Below are positions 1-8,289 of a DNA stretch of 56,453 nt, piece by piece. Source of the DNA: Gammaproteobacteria bacterium (GTDB taxonomy: Bacteria > Pseudomonadota > Gammaproteobacteria > GCA-001735895); assembly GCA_014382695.1 (NCBI GenBank), contig JACNJF010000128.1:1-56453 (forward strand). The letters run 5' to 3'. Each line of letters opens with the position of its first letter. The first letter of the stretch is position 1. A model generated the notes under the pieces. That model was not told the origin of the DNA. It worked only from the letters and a program-made list of their open reading frames with translations, and searched no databases. The translations under genes were made by a program, and so were the position numbers.

Positions 1-148
1 TTTGCACACGGAAGTGCTTATACCCTGAAGGCCAGGGAGGGCCGAGAAGGGTGTTTGCACACGGAAGTGCTTATACCCTGAAGGCCAGGGAGGGCCGAGA
101 AGGGTGTTTGCACATATATGTGCTTATGCTGCGGGCGCATGGATGCGC
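1..148. repeat. Tandem modular hairpin repeat array (left edge)
   Basis: Two identical 53-bp units lie at 1-53 and 54-106, and a diverged third unit starts at 107. Each unit has a first hairpin (GCAC-acggaa-GTGC), a TTAT linker, a second hairpin (CCCTG-aaggc-CAGGG) and a tail GGGCCGAGAAGGGTG. The third unit keeps the architecture with different sequence: a perfect palindrome GCACATATATGTGC at 110-123, then TTAT, then GCGCATGGATGCGC at 135-148. Related units occur at 56138-56320. The array is cut by the window start, so its full length is unknown. It looks like a REP-type dispersed element, but no known family was identified. Confidence 0.85.
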
Positions 149-291
149 AAGAGCAGTATTTGTCATGGATGGTCTTATATCCCGAAACACAGGGGCCAAT
201 AACCCCGACCCACTACAAAAACTTCATTTCCTTATTACCTGATAACTATTTATTCAAAGCGAATAATCATTTTCTGCTTATAATAAATCGC

Positions 292-747
292 ATGGAAAAT
301 CCCAACGCTCTCCGTTGTACCCCATTCATTGCATCCAGCCCACTCTGGTCGCGAGTGCCCGCCCGAGACGAAGACGGTAAGCCTTACAGTGATTTCATGA
401 TGCTCATTCCGGGGCTGAAAAAAGCGAATGAAGCGACGGTGGAAGGCTACCTGTTAAAAATTCGTGATAGCCTGCTCACGTTTGAAAGTGTCGTGGTGTA
501 TGTCGATTTGAATATACGCTTGAATCTGCTGTGGATCAGTATCAAACCGGTACCGGGAATAACCCGCCATATGGTAGAGGCAATACAACGCAATATTCCA
601 CATGCCAGGGTCGTGGCGGGTGATTTCAACCCTGACATCTTAAAAGACAGGCCGCTGTTTAGCGGCTGGTTAACCGGATTCAGGCAGCGGATGAAAAAAA
701 ATCTGCTGCTTATCAGTGCAAAAGTAAAACGCAATGTTGATGAGTGA
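292..747 (+). CDS. Conserved hypothetical protein, 151 aa
   Basis: The product was not assigned to a named family. The ATG at 292 gives a compact soluble protein of 151 residues, with no signal peptide and no clear membrane segment. It alternates hydrophobic strands (around VVVYVDLNIRLNLLWISI) with polar turns and ends in a lysine/arginine-rich helix. The reading frame is open back to 118, but that upstream part lies in the hairpin repeat array and low-complexity DNA, so it was excluded. No good Shine-Dalgarno sequence precedes 292. The gene converges on argH with only 8 bases between the stop codons. The interval 149-291 shows nothing else recognisable. Confidence 0.55.
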   Translation: MENPNALRCTPFIASSPLWSRVPARDEDGKPYSDFMMLIPGLKKANEATVEGYLLKIRDSLLTFESVVVYVDLNIRLNLLWISIKPVPGITRHMVEAIQRNIPHARVVAGDFNPDILKDRPLFSGWLTGFRQRMKKNLLLISAKVKRNVDE

Positions 748-755
748 ATACAGTC

Positions 756-2144
756 TTAACTGATCAGTGCTCTGCACTGCTGAATCTGAAAACGCACCTG
801 TTCGGGGGCGGTTCCTCCAGTAATATTACGCGCATTGACTGAGCCTTCCAGAGTTAGTACATCAAACACATCCTGTTCGATGCGAGCATCAAACTGCTGT
901 AACTCCTGCAGACTGCACTCGGATAGATCTTTTCCATGCTGAATTCCGAAGGCAACGGCGGTGCCGACCACTTCATGCGCATCCCGGAACGCTAGCCCCT
1001 TTTTCACCAGATAATCGGCCAGATCGGTGGCCGTGGCAAACCCCTGCCGGGCGGACTGATACATCGCATCCTTGTTGACCTTAATATTGGGTACCATATC
1101 AGCGAAGGCACGCAGGCTGCCAAGTAAGGTGTCGAGGGTATCGAAGATGGGCTCCTTGTCTTCCTGATTGTCCTTGTTATAGGCGAGAGTCTGGGACTTC
1201 ATCAACGTGAGAAGACAGATCAGATGACCATTCACACGACCGGTTTTGCCGCGCACCAGCTCGGGAACATCCGGATTTTTTTTCTGTGGCATGATCGATG
1301 ATCCGGTGCAGTAGCGATCCGGCAATACAATGAAATTAAACTGGGCAGATGACCAGATCACCATTTCTTCGGCCATACGTGACAGGTGCGTCATGCAGAT
1401 AGCCGCAGCGGCACAGAACTCAATCGCAAAATCACGGTCACTCACCGCATCCAGTGAATTTCTGGAAGGCGCACTGAATTCCAGCAGTTCGGCTGTGAAC
1501 TGACGATCCAGCGGATAGGATGTTCCAGCCAGCGCAGCGGAGCCGAGCGGCAGGATGTTGATACGTCTGGCGCAGTCACTCAGGCGGTCATGGTCGCGCT
1601 CGATCATTTCAAACCAGGCCAGCAGATGATGGCCAAAGGTGATTGGCTGGGCGACCTGTAAATGGGTGAAGCCGGGCATGATGGTATCGGAATGGCTGCT
1701 CGCCAGATCCAGCAGGCCGTTTTGAAAATCGCGCATGCGTTGCTGACAATGCTTGATCTGTTCACGCAGATAAAGGCGTATGTCGGTGGCGATCTGATCG
1801 TTACGTGATCGACCGGTATGCAGTTTTTTACCGGCGTTTCCAATCAATTGAGTCAGGCGTGCCTCAATGTTCATGTGTACGTCTTCCAGCTTGACCGACC
1901 AGATAAACTGATGGTTCACGATTTCCTGCTCGATAGTGGATAAACCGGATTCGATGTCCTGCAGTTCCTGGGCCGTTAACACGCCTATTTTTGACAGCAT
2001 TTTAGCGTGCGCACGGGAGCCCTGGATATCCACCAGGGCCAGCCGTTTATCAAAATTAATCGAGGCGGTAAAAGCTTCTACAAACGCATCGGTAGGTTCC
2101 TGGAAGCGGCCGCCCCACATGCGTGAATCTGTTTGTTTAGTCAT
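756..2144 (-). CDS. argH: Argininosuccinate lyase
   Basis: This is the last step of arginine synthesis: argininosuccinate is cleaved to arginine and fumarate in the cytoplasm. The fumarase/aspartase superfamily signature [12 protein letters not shown] is present near residue 280. The N-terminal SRMWGGRF and the TGRSRNDQ motif that bind substrate are also visible. The length of 462 aa is normal. The ATG at 2144 was chosen; an in-frame TTG directly upstream (2147) adds one residue and is unlikely. The gene is divergent from algZ, as in Pseudomonas, where argH sits next to fimS/algZ-algR. The other arginine gene in the window, argB, lies far away at 13 kb. Confidence 0.97.
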   Translation of the reverse strand: MTKQTDSRMWGGRFQEPTDAFVEAFTASINFDKRLALVDIQGSRAHAKMLSKIGVLTAQELQDIESGLSTIEQEIVNHQFIWSVKLEDVHMNIEARLTQLIGNAGKKLHTGRSRNDQIATDIRLYLREQIKHCQQRMRDFQNGLLDLASSHSDTIMPGFTHLQVAQPITFGHHLLAWFEMIERDHDRLSDCARRINILPLGSAALAGTSYPLDRQFTAELLEFSAPSRNSLDAVSDRDFAIEFCAAAAICMTHLSRMAEEMVIWSSAQFNFIVLPDRYCTGSSIMPQKKNPDVPELVRGKTGRVNGHLICLLTLMKSQTLAYNKDNQEDKEPIFDTLDTLLGSLRAFADMVPNIKVNKDAMYQSARQGFATATDLADYLVKKGLAFRDAHEVVGTAVAFGIQHGKDLSECSLQELQQFDARIEQDVFDVLTLEGSVNARNITGGTAPEQVRFQIQQCRALIS

Positions 2145-2246
2145 CAATATATCCGGTTTAAAGTAATTGGTTCACTGTCGCTAATCCGCTCGGATTGACA
2201 GAATCGTGTATGCTTGCATTGACGGCTACCGTAAATCAAGGCGTTT

Positions 2247-3305
2247 ATGACAAATAATAATTCCAATCCCGATCCAGCGCTGGCTAAGCACAGCTACCTG
2301 CCGGATTTTTGCCATGCGGACACAAATTTAATCCTGATACTGGTGCTGGAATTGATCGCAATTGTACTGGCGATTGCAAGTGCTTCCGCCGCTGGCAGCC
2401 TGACTATCCATCTCGCGTTAATGTCGCTGTATATCCAGTGGACCGGCCTGACCAGTGCCGGGCTGTTATGCTGGTTAGGCAGATCCGGTGTGCTTGACAG
2501 CACCTTCAAGGCAACCCTGTTGAGTGTACTGGTCGTGTTCATGCTGAGTGCCACCATGGCAGCGCTGGCCTATCAGATCAATGATCTGTTGAGGCTGGAC
2601 CTGTTCAGGCAGCAGTCACTGCTGCTGGTGATCACTCAGCATGTATCGGTGAGTCTTATTTTATATGGACTGGCACTGCGTTATTTCTATGTGCAATATG
2701 CGGCCAAAGCGATGATCAAGGCGGAGTCGCATGCACGCTTACAGGCGCTGCAGGCGCGCATTCGGCCTCATTTTCTGTTTAACAGCTTAAATACGATTGC
2801 CAGCCTGACCTATGATGAACCGGAAAAGGCCGAGCATGCGATTGTCAGTCTGGCTGATCTGTTCCGGGCCAGTTTACGCTCTGAAACCCAGATCAGCCTG
2901 AGTGATGAAATCGAGTTGACGCGTGAGTATATAAACCTTGAGTCATTGCGACTGGGGGAGCGACTACAGGTTAACTGGGATGTACAGGCAGACACCGATG
3001 CATGGACACTACCCGCACTGACCCTGCAGCCGTTGGTGGAAAATGCAATCTATCACGGTATAGAGCCGTTGCAGCACGGCGGTGAAATCAACATAGTGAT
3101 ACAGCAGACAGCTGTGCTGCAGATTCAGATAAGCAATCCGATACTACAGAAGTCAACGACGCAGCACCGTCAGGGTAATCAGATGGCACTGGAAAATATC
3201 CGTGAGCGCCTGAGCCTGAGCTTCCAGGGGCGGGCAAAGATTTCACATCTGGTTGAAAATGGACTATATAAAGTAGAAATAAAAATTCCTGTCATCATAA
3301 ATTAA
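2247..3305 (+). CDS. algZ: LytS/AlgZ-family sensor histidine kinase
   Basis: This is an inner-membrane sensor kinase of the His_kinase (LytS/YehU/AlgZ) family, 352 aa. About four hydrophobic segments occupy residues 28-160. The cytoplasmic H-box follows, RPHFLFNSLNTI, with the phosphoacceptor His at about residue 175. The N-box-like LQPLVENAIYHG comes near residue 262, and a short ATPase end follows. The response regulator starts 37 bases downstream, so the two form a pair. The position between argH and hemC matches AlgZ (FimS) of Pseudomonas, which controls alginate and type IV pili there. No alginate or pilus genes are visible here, so the regulon is inferred only by synteny. Confidence 0.9.
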   Translation: MTNNNSNPDPALAKHSYLPDFCHADTNLILILVLELIAIVLAIASASAAGSLTIHLALMSLYIQWTGLTSAGLLCWLGRSGVLDSTFKATLLSVLVVFMLSATMAALAYQINDLLRLDLFRQQSLLLVITQHVSVSLILYGLALRYFYVQYAAKAMIKAESHARLQALQARIRPHFLFNSLNTIASLTYDEPEKAEHAIVSLADLFRASLRSETQISLSDEIELTREYINLESLRLGERLQVNWDVQADTDAWTLPALTLQPLVENAIYHGIEPLQHGGEINIVIQQTAVLQIQISNPILQKSTTQHRQGNQMALENIRERLSLSFQGRAKISHLVENGLYKVEIKIPVIIN

Positions 3306-3342
3306 GATAATCTTTAATTCACGAGTAACTACGGCCTCTATT

Positions 3343-4074
3343 ATGAAAATACTCATTGCGGATGATGAAAAGCCGGCCAGAGATCGATTGAACCGTTTGC
3401 TGGCACCACTAACAGAATATCAGGTGATTGCAGAGGCGACCAATGGCAGTGAGGTTCTGCGCCTGACTGAGCAACTGGAGCCGGATATCATTCTGCTGGA
3501 TATACGCATGCCGGTGATGAATGGGCTGGAGACGGCGCGTCATCTGTATGGCTGCAAAAACCCGCCTGCTATTATTTTTACCACCGCATTTTCAGATCAT
3601 GCGCTGGAAGCGTTTGAAACCCATGCGGTGGATTATCTGTTGAAGCCGGTCAAGCTGGAGCGGTTGCGGGATTCGTTGGCATCGTGTGTACGTTTGAATC
3701 GGGCGCAAACCCGTGAGCGTCTGGACGCGGTCGGATTGCAGGATGTGAGAAAGCATATCTGCGCACGTGTACGGGGCAATCTGGTGTTGATTTCGCTGGA
3801 CGATATCTTTTATTTCCATGCCGAACAGAAATACGTCACGGTACGCCATGCAGGCGGGGAAGTGTTGATCGAAGAACCACTGAAGGCTCTTGAACAGGAA
3901 TTCGCTGAGCAGTTTGTGCGTATACATCGTAACGCCCTGGTCAGACTGGATAAGGTCGCGGGCATGAAAAATAATGTAGAAGGGCATCAGGTTTTTTTTA
4001 CAGAAATTAATGACCGAATGGAAGTTAGCCGGCGTCATTTATCCTCGGTGCGGAAAATCCTCAAAAATCTCTAG
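3343..4074 (+). CDS. algR: LytTR-type response regulator, AlgR-like
   Basis: This is a cytoplasmic DNA-binding response regulator of 243 aa. The receiver domain (about 1-120) has the acidic pair in IADDEKPARD, the phosphoacceptor Asp53 in LLDIRMP, a Thr in FTTAFSD and Lys in YLLKPVK. A LytTR DNA-binding domain follows (about 135-240), with IDDIFYFHAEQKYVTV-like and VRIHRNALV segments typical of the family. It pairs with the kinase upstream. Synteny with Pseudomonas (argH/algZ-algR-hemC) supports AlgR orthology. An intact run of eight T sits in the frame around 3992, which is useful when judging frameshifts elsewhere in the window. Confidence 0.92.
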   Translation: MKILIADDEKPARDRLNRLLAPLTEYQVIAEATNGSEVLRLTEQLEPDIILLDIRMPVMNGLETARHLYGCKNPPAIIFTTAFSDHALEAFETHAVDYLLKPVKLERLRDSLASCVRLNRAQTRERLDAVGLQDVRKHICARVRGNLVLISLDDIFYFHAEQKYVTVRHAGGEVLIEEPLKALEQEFAEQFVRIHRNALVRLDKVAGMKNNVEGHQVFFTEINDRMEVSRRHLSSVRKILKNL

Positions 4075-4141
4075 GCAGTAGAGCGTTTTTTTTTGCCCAA
4101 AAAAGGCGCACTTGCCAGTTTCCGATTGTGCGGAGCTGACA

Positions 4142-4147
4142 TATAAT
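4142..4147 (+). promoter_or_regulatory. Possible sigma70 -10 box overlapping the hemC start
   Basis: A perfect TATAAT at 4142-4147 overlaps the first candidate hemC start codon. The matching -35 position (TTTCCG at 4119-4124, 17-bp spacer) is poor. If the box is real, transcription would begin near 4154 and hemC would be translated from the ATG at 4155 as an almost leaderless message. It may equally be chance. Confidence 0.3.
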
Positions 4148-5087
4148 GCGGCGCATGAAAACATCACTCAAAACTTTAAGGATTGCCACCCGCAGCAGTC
4201 CACTCGCACTTTGGCAGGCCGAAGAAGTCAGTCGCCGTCTTAAAGCCCTGTATCCCGAGCTCGATATCAAGCTGGTTAAAATGAAAACCAAAGGAGACAA
4301 GATACTCGATGCGCCACTCGCCAAGGTCGGTGGCAAAGGGCTGTTCGTAAAGGAACTGGAGGCTGGTATGCTGGAAGGCAAAGCCGATATCGCGGTGCAT
4401 TCGATGAAAGATGTACCGGTTGAGTTTCCGCAGGGGCTTGAGCTGACATTGATTATGCAGCGTGAAGACCCAAGAGATGCGTTCGTGTCAAATAAGTATA
4501 CCAGTCTGTCAGCATTACCCGAGCATGCAGTGGTCGGAACATCGAGCTTACGTCGACAGACCCAGATCAGGGAAAAACATCCGGATATTAAACTGGACTG
4601 GCTGCGCGGGAATGTAAATACACGCCTGAAAAAGCTCGATGATGGCGAGTATGACGCGATTATTCTGGCGGCAGCCGGACTCAAGCGTCTCGGCTTCGAG
4701 TCCCGTATTCGAGCATTTCTGGAGCCGGAAGAAAGCCTGCCAGCGATTGGCCAGGGTGCCATCGGCATCGAAGCGCGCAGTGATGATGAAGCGGTCAGGC
4801 AATTGCTGGCACCGCTGGGTGATGCGGATACCACCTTACGGGTGGTCGCAGAACGCGCCATGAATGAAGCTCTGAACGGGGGATGTCAGGTGCCGATAGC
4901 TGGTTACGCGGTACTGGAAGGTGACCAGCTGTATCTGCGTGGTCTGGTCGGAGAACCGGATGGCAGTAAGGTGCTGCGTGCCGAAATTCGTGGACCGTCC
5001 ACACAGGCCAGGGCACTGGGTATAACGCTGGCACAGGATCTATTGCGCCAGGGTGCAGGTGAGATTCTCGCAAAACTGCATGAGTAA
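4146..5087 (+). CDS. hemC: Porphobilinogen deaminase (hydroxymethylbilane synthase)
   Basis: This cytoplasmic enzyme joins four porphobilinogens into hydroxymethylbilane, the linear tetrapyrrole precursor. Family motifs are clear: [15 protein letters not shown] at the N-terminus, [24 protein letters not shown], and the cofactor-attaching Cys in [12 protein letters not shown] near residue 246. The length is normal at 310-313 aa. Two starts are possible. The ATG at 4146 has a weak GGAG 10 bases upstream. The ATG at 4155 matches homologue N-termini but has no ribosome site and lies just after a TATAAT. hemD overlaps the 3' end, giving a hemCDXY operon with algZR upstream. Confidence 0.97.
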   Translation: MRRMKTSLKTLRIATRSSPLALWQAEEVSRRLKALYPELDIKLVKMKTKGDKILDAPLAKVGGKGLFVKELEAGMLEGKADIAVHSMKDVPVEFPQGLELTLIMQREDPRDAFVSNKYTSLSALPEHAVVGTSSLRRQTQIREKHPDIKLDWLRGNVNTRLKKLDDGEYDAIILAAAGLKRLGFESRIRAFLEPEESLPAIGQGAIGIEARSDDEAVRQLLAPLGDADTTLRVVAERAMNEALNGGCQVPIAGYAVLEGDQLYLRGLVGEPDGSKVLRAEIRGPSTQARALGITLAQDLLRQGAGEILAKLHE

Positions 5088-5877
5088 ACATCCGGCGCCA
5101 GTGGATGCTCGTGAGCAACATAAAACCTGTCTGGTGACGCGTCCCGCGCACCAGTCAGCTCAACTCAGTGAAATGCTGCAAACGGCAGGCTACAGCGTTA
5201 TCAACTTCCCCACTATCGAGATTCAGGCCGCGCCGAAAAATACCCAATTAGAAGCTTTAACAGATCATCTTCAGTCCATCGATATCGCATTATTCGTCAG
5301 CCGTAATGCGGTTGATTATGCATTCCAGTATCTGGATGCCAAAGCGTTGCCGCAACGGCTGTTACTGGGCGTCATCGGTAAGGGCACCTGGCAGGCCTTG
5401 CAGCGTCACTCAGTCGCTTCAGCTATTATTCCGGCCGACAGCTATAACAGCGAGGGTCTGCTGGCTTCCGCAGCTCTGCAACAGATAAAGGGGCGACAGA
5501 TTGTTATCTTTCGTGGACAGGAAGGGCGCAATCTATTGGGGGATACGCTGGTTGAGCGCGGTGCCAGAGTGGAGTATATAGAAGTTTATCAACGCGCGTT
5601 GCCGGACTACGCTGACGGATATTTCGCAGAATTAAGTGCCGGAGTCTTCCCCGATCTGGCGATATTCACCAGTGCTGAAGGCTTGATAAACTGCTTTCAA
5701 TTACTGAATGAAGCAGAGGCGCAAAGTCTGCGCCAGATACCCTGGTTGTTGATCAGTGAAAGAATGCGTGAAACTGCCCGTCATCTGGGACATAATGCAG
5801 CTATAATTATCGCCAACAGTGCAAGTGACGAAGGAATATTTGACTCACTACAGGAGTGGCAGCAATCACAAAACTGA
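5080..5877 (+). CDS. hemD: Uroporphyrinogen-III synthase
   Basis: This enzyme cyclises hydroxymethylbilane with inversion of ring D to uroporphyrinogen III. The protein is 265 aa, of the diverse HemD family. Visible are [12 protein letters not shown] near the N-terminus, [11 protein letters not shown], the IGKGTWQAL region, and [11 protein letters not shown] in the second domain. The ATG at 5080 overlaps the hemC stop by eight bases (ATGAGTAA), suggesting translational coupling. An earlier in-frame ATG at 5053 lies deep inside hemC and was rejected. hemX begins ten bases downstream. Confidence 0.93.
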   Translation: MSKHPAPVDAREQHKTCLVTRPAHQSAQLSEMLQTAGYSVINFPTIEIQAAPKNTQLEALTDHLQSIDIALFVSRNAVDYAFQYLDAKALPQRLLLGVIGKGTWQALQRHSVASAIIPADSYNSEGLLASAALQQIKGRQIVIFRGQEGRNLLGDTLVERGARVEYIEVYQRALPDYADGYFAELSAGVFPDLAIFTSAEGLINCFQLLNEAEAQSLRQIPWLLISERMRETARHLGHNAAIIIANSASDEGIFDSLQEWQQSQN

Positions 5878-5887
5878 ATCATCATTC

Positions 5888-7012
5888 ATGAAACAGATAC
5901 CTCAGAAAGAACAACAGAAGCCAGCCGAGTCAGTATCCACTGAGGCGGCATCCGGCGTAGAAAAAACGGCTAAAAAGCGTGGCTTTCTGCTACCCCTGGT
6001 ATTGATACTTATCCTTATCGCTGGCCTTGCTGCTGGCGCCTATCAGGGCTGGATCTTGTTTAACCAGTATCAGCAGCAGAATCAGGCCCGGCTGGATGAA
6101 CTGCAGTCTCAGCTGGCGCAACGTCCATCCAGCACTCAGGTTGAAACCAGTATCAACGGCCTACGCCGCTCTATTGATCAGAGCGCCAGCAGACTGCCTG
6201 CGCTGGAGCAGGGGCAGCGAGACTTAACCAAATCGGTGGAAAAACTGTTTGCGTTATATGCACGCGATAAAAATGGCTGGAAGTTGTCTGAAGTTGAATA
6301 CCTGATGTCTGTTGCGCAGCATAAACTGATCCTGGAAGATGATTTTGAAGGGGCCGCCAGAACCTTGAATGCGGCGAGTGAACGCATTGCAGAACTGGCA
6401 GATCCCGGATTGTTACCGGTCAGAGTCAGGATCAACGAAGAAATCACCCAGCTGAAAACCCGTACTCGACCAGATCTGGTCGGTATGACTCTGACCCTGT
6501 CGCGTCTGGCTCGACAGATCGCTGGCCTGAAACCGGGATATCAACCAAAAGCCGAGGTAGCGAAAGCCTCAACGGCACCAGCCCCTGTCGCAACTCCCGC
6601 CAGCGCAGAACGTCCGCTGGATCAGAAGTTGATTGCATTTATGACCTCGCTGGTGACCATCAAGGGTGTACAGCCAAAAATAGAGGTAATGGAGCAGACC
6701 GTAATTACCGATGTGCGTGAACGCCTGCAGGAAAACCTGAAACTAACACGCTGGTCTGTGCTGGATCGTGATGCGGCTCAGTACCTGAAGTTGATGGAGC
6801 AGAATGTACAGCTGTTCAGTCAAAACTATGATCTGGAAAATGCGTCAAATGCCGATTTCTATCAGTCGTTGCAGCAATTGCAACAGTCGCCGATTCATCC
6901 CGATCTGCCGGATATTACCCAGTCGTTAAGACTCCTGAAGGAAATCCAGGCCAAACGCGAAGCGCCCGTACCCGCCACCCAAAATTCATCACCGGAGGCT
7001 AACAATGGTTAA
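5888..7012 (+). CDS. hemX: HemX family protein (uroporphyrinogen-III C-methyltransferase-like)
   Basis: This is a membrane-anchored protein of 374 aa with a charged cytoplasmic N-terminus, one transmembrane helix at about residues 33-53, and a large, mostly helical periplasmic part with coiled-coil stretches (QYQQQNQARLDELQSQLAQ). It belongs to the HemX family, often annotated as a uroporphyrinogen methyltransferase, although no catalytic site is recognised. A Pro/Ala-rich linker occurs around residues 220-235. The ATG at 5888 was preferred to the open frame beginning at 5819 inside hemD. hemY overlaps the end by eight bases. The hemCDXY order is conserved in gammaproteobacteria; a role in haem synthesis or membrane organisation is inferred from that. 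Confidence 0.88.
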   Translation: MKQIPQKEQQKPAESVSTEAASGVEKTAKKRGFLLPLVLILILIAGLAAGAYQGWILFNQYQQQNQARLDELQSQLAQRPSSTQVETSINGLRRSIDQSASRLPALEQGQRDLTKSVEKLFALYARDKNGWKLSEVEYLMSVAQHKLILEDDFEGAARTLNAASERIAELADPGLLPVRVRINEEITQLKTRTRPDLVGMTLTLSRLARQIAGLKPGYQPKAEVAKASTAPAPVATPASAERPLDQKLIAFMTSLVTIKGVQPKIEVMEQTVITDVRERLQENLKLTRWSVLDRDAAQYLKLMEQNVQLFSQNYDLENASNADFYQSLQQLQQSPIHPDLPDITQSLRLLKEIQAKREAPVPATQNSSPEANNG

Positions 7013-8213
7013 GCTCTTTATCGGTCTGCTGATCATGGTTATCGCCGTGTTGCTGGGCGTGCTGTTTGTAAAAAATGATCCGGGGTTTGTGCTGATTCGG
7101 TATGGCGAGTTTTCACTGGAAACCAGTCTTGCGTTTGGCGTCGTTGCTGTCGCAGTGGCAGGGGTTGCACTGCAGCTGATGTTCCGCCTGCTACTGGCTC
7201 TCTGGCGGTTACCGAAAACACTGGCGCGGCAGGCTGAAAGACGCCGCATCGATAAAAGTCGTAAGCTATTAAATATCGGTCTTATCGATCTGGCAGAAGG
7301 ACGTTTTGAGCAGTCGGAAGCGAAACTGTTAAAGCTGATTGAGCATGCGGAAAATCCCTTACTCAACTACCTGGCCGCTGCCCGAGCGGCACAGAACCTG
7401 AGTAAGTATGATCAGCGCGATAACTATCTGAAGGCTGCCCACGAAGTCAAGCCGGAGGCCGAAATTGCGATCGGTGTAACCCAGGCAGAGCTGCAGCTGT
7501 CTTCTAATCAGACAGAAAGAGCGCTGGCAACCCTGACTCATCTGCGTAGCCTTGCTCCGAGGCATGATTATGTCGTGAAACTACTCGCAAAAGTCTATTT
7601 TCAGATTGAAGAATGGGCTTTATTATGTGATTTACTGCCTGAAGTTCGTAAAAAGAAACTGTTTAAGGAAGAGCAGTTGCAGCAGATGGAAACAAAGGTT
7701 TTTAGTGGTTGTCTGAGTGCTGCGGCCATCAAGGAAGGCGAGTCACTGGAAAAGACCTGGAATAAAATACCCAAAAACTATCAGGCCAACGCGACCCTGA
7801 TATTGCATTACATCCGCTTGTTGAGTCAGCACAGAAAAGATAACAGACGTAGTGAACAGTTGCTGGTCAAGGCGATTGATCAGCAGTGGGACAATCGTCT
7901 GATTGCCTGTTACGGAAAGCTGGAGCTGGAAGATAGTGCCGCACAGCTGGTGACAGCCGAAAAGTGGTTGCAGGATTATGGATCGAGTGATGTGTTACTG
8001 CTGGCACTTGGCCGCATCTGTATCCGTCTTAAGCTGTGGGGTAAGGCGCAGAGTTATCTGGAGGCGAGTATTGGGGTCAGGCCAGGGACTGAAAGCTGCC
8101 TTGAGCTGGCCAGGCTGCTAAATAGTAAAGAGTTAAACGAAGCCAAGGAAGCCTGCAAATTTTACCGTCAGGGACTGGAGCTATGCCAGACAGATACAGA
8201 CAAAGGTGCTTAA
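7005..8213 (+). CDS. hemY: HemY, TPR-containing membrane protein of the haem operon
   Basis: The protein has 402 aa with two N-terminal membrane helices (about 3-22 and 40-62) separated by the family-typical VKNDPGFVLIRYGEFSLETS. A long helical tetratricopeptide-like region extends to the C-terminus. This is the proteobacterial HemY of the hemCDXY operon. It is not the HemY/HemG protoporphyrinogen oxidase of Gram-positive bacteria. The ATG overlaps hemX by eight bases. It is probably an inner-membrane scaffold for late haem enzymes, though its exact biochemical role is unsettled in the family. A 76-bp gap follows before selO. Confidence 0.9.
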   Translation: MVKLFIGLLIMVIAVLLGVLFVKNDPGFVLIRYGEFSLETSLAFGVVAVAVAGVALQLMFRLLLALWRLPKTLARQAERRRIDKSRKLLNIGLIDLAEGRFEQSEAKLLKLIEHAENPLLNYLAAARAAQNLSKYDQRDNYLKAAHEVKPEAEIAIGVTQAELQLSSNQTERALATLTHLRSLAPRHDYVVKLLAKVYFQIEEWALLCDLLPEVRKKKLFKEEQLQQMETKVFSGCLSAAAIKEGESLEKTWNKIPKNYQANATLILHYIRLLSQHRKDNRRSEQLLVKAIDQQWDNRLIACYGKLELEDSAAQLVTAEKWLQDYGSSDVLLLALGRICIRLKLWGKAQSYLEASIGVRPGTESCLELARLLNSKELNEAKEACKFYRQGLELCQTDTDKGA

Positions 8214-8289
8214 CCCACACTACACACTGGCGAATTATCCCTAAATTAATCACTGCCATTGATCGCGCATTGTCGGTTAAGCTCCTACA

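Noticed and set aside
118-291. Upstream extension of the first gene to an ATG at 118
   Set aside because: It would start inside the third hairpin repeat unit and encode an unlikely Cys-rich leader; the ATG at 292 begins the conserved-looking part.
4075-4110. T-rich stretch after algR as a terminator
   Set aside because: Only a three-pair GCC/GGC stem could form and the T run precedes it, so it does not look like a rho-independent terminator on the plus strand.
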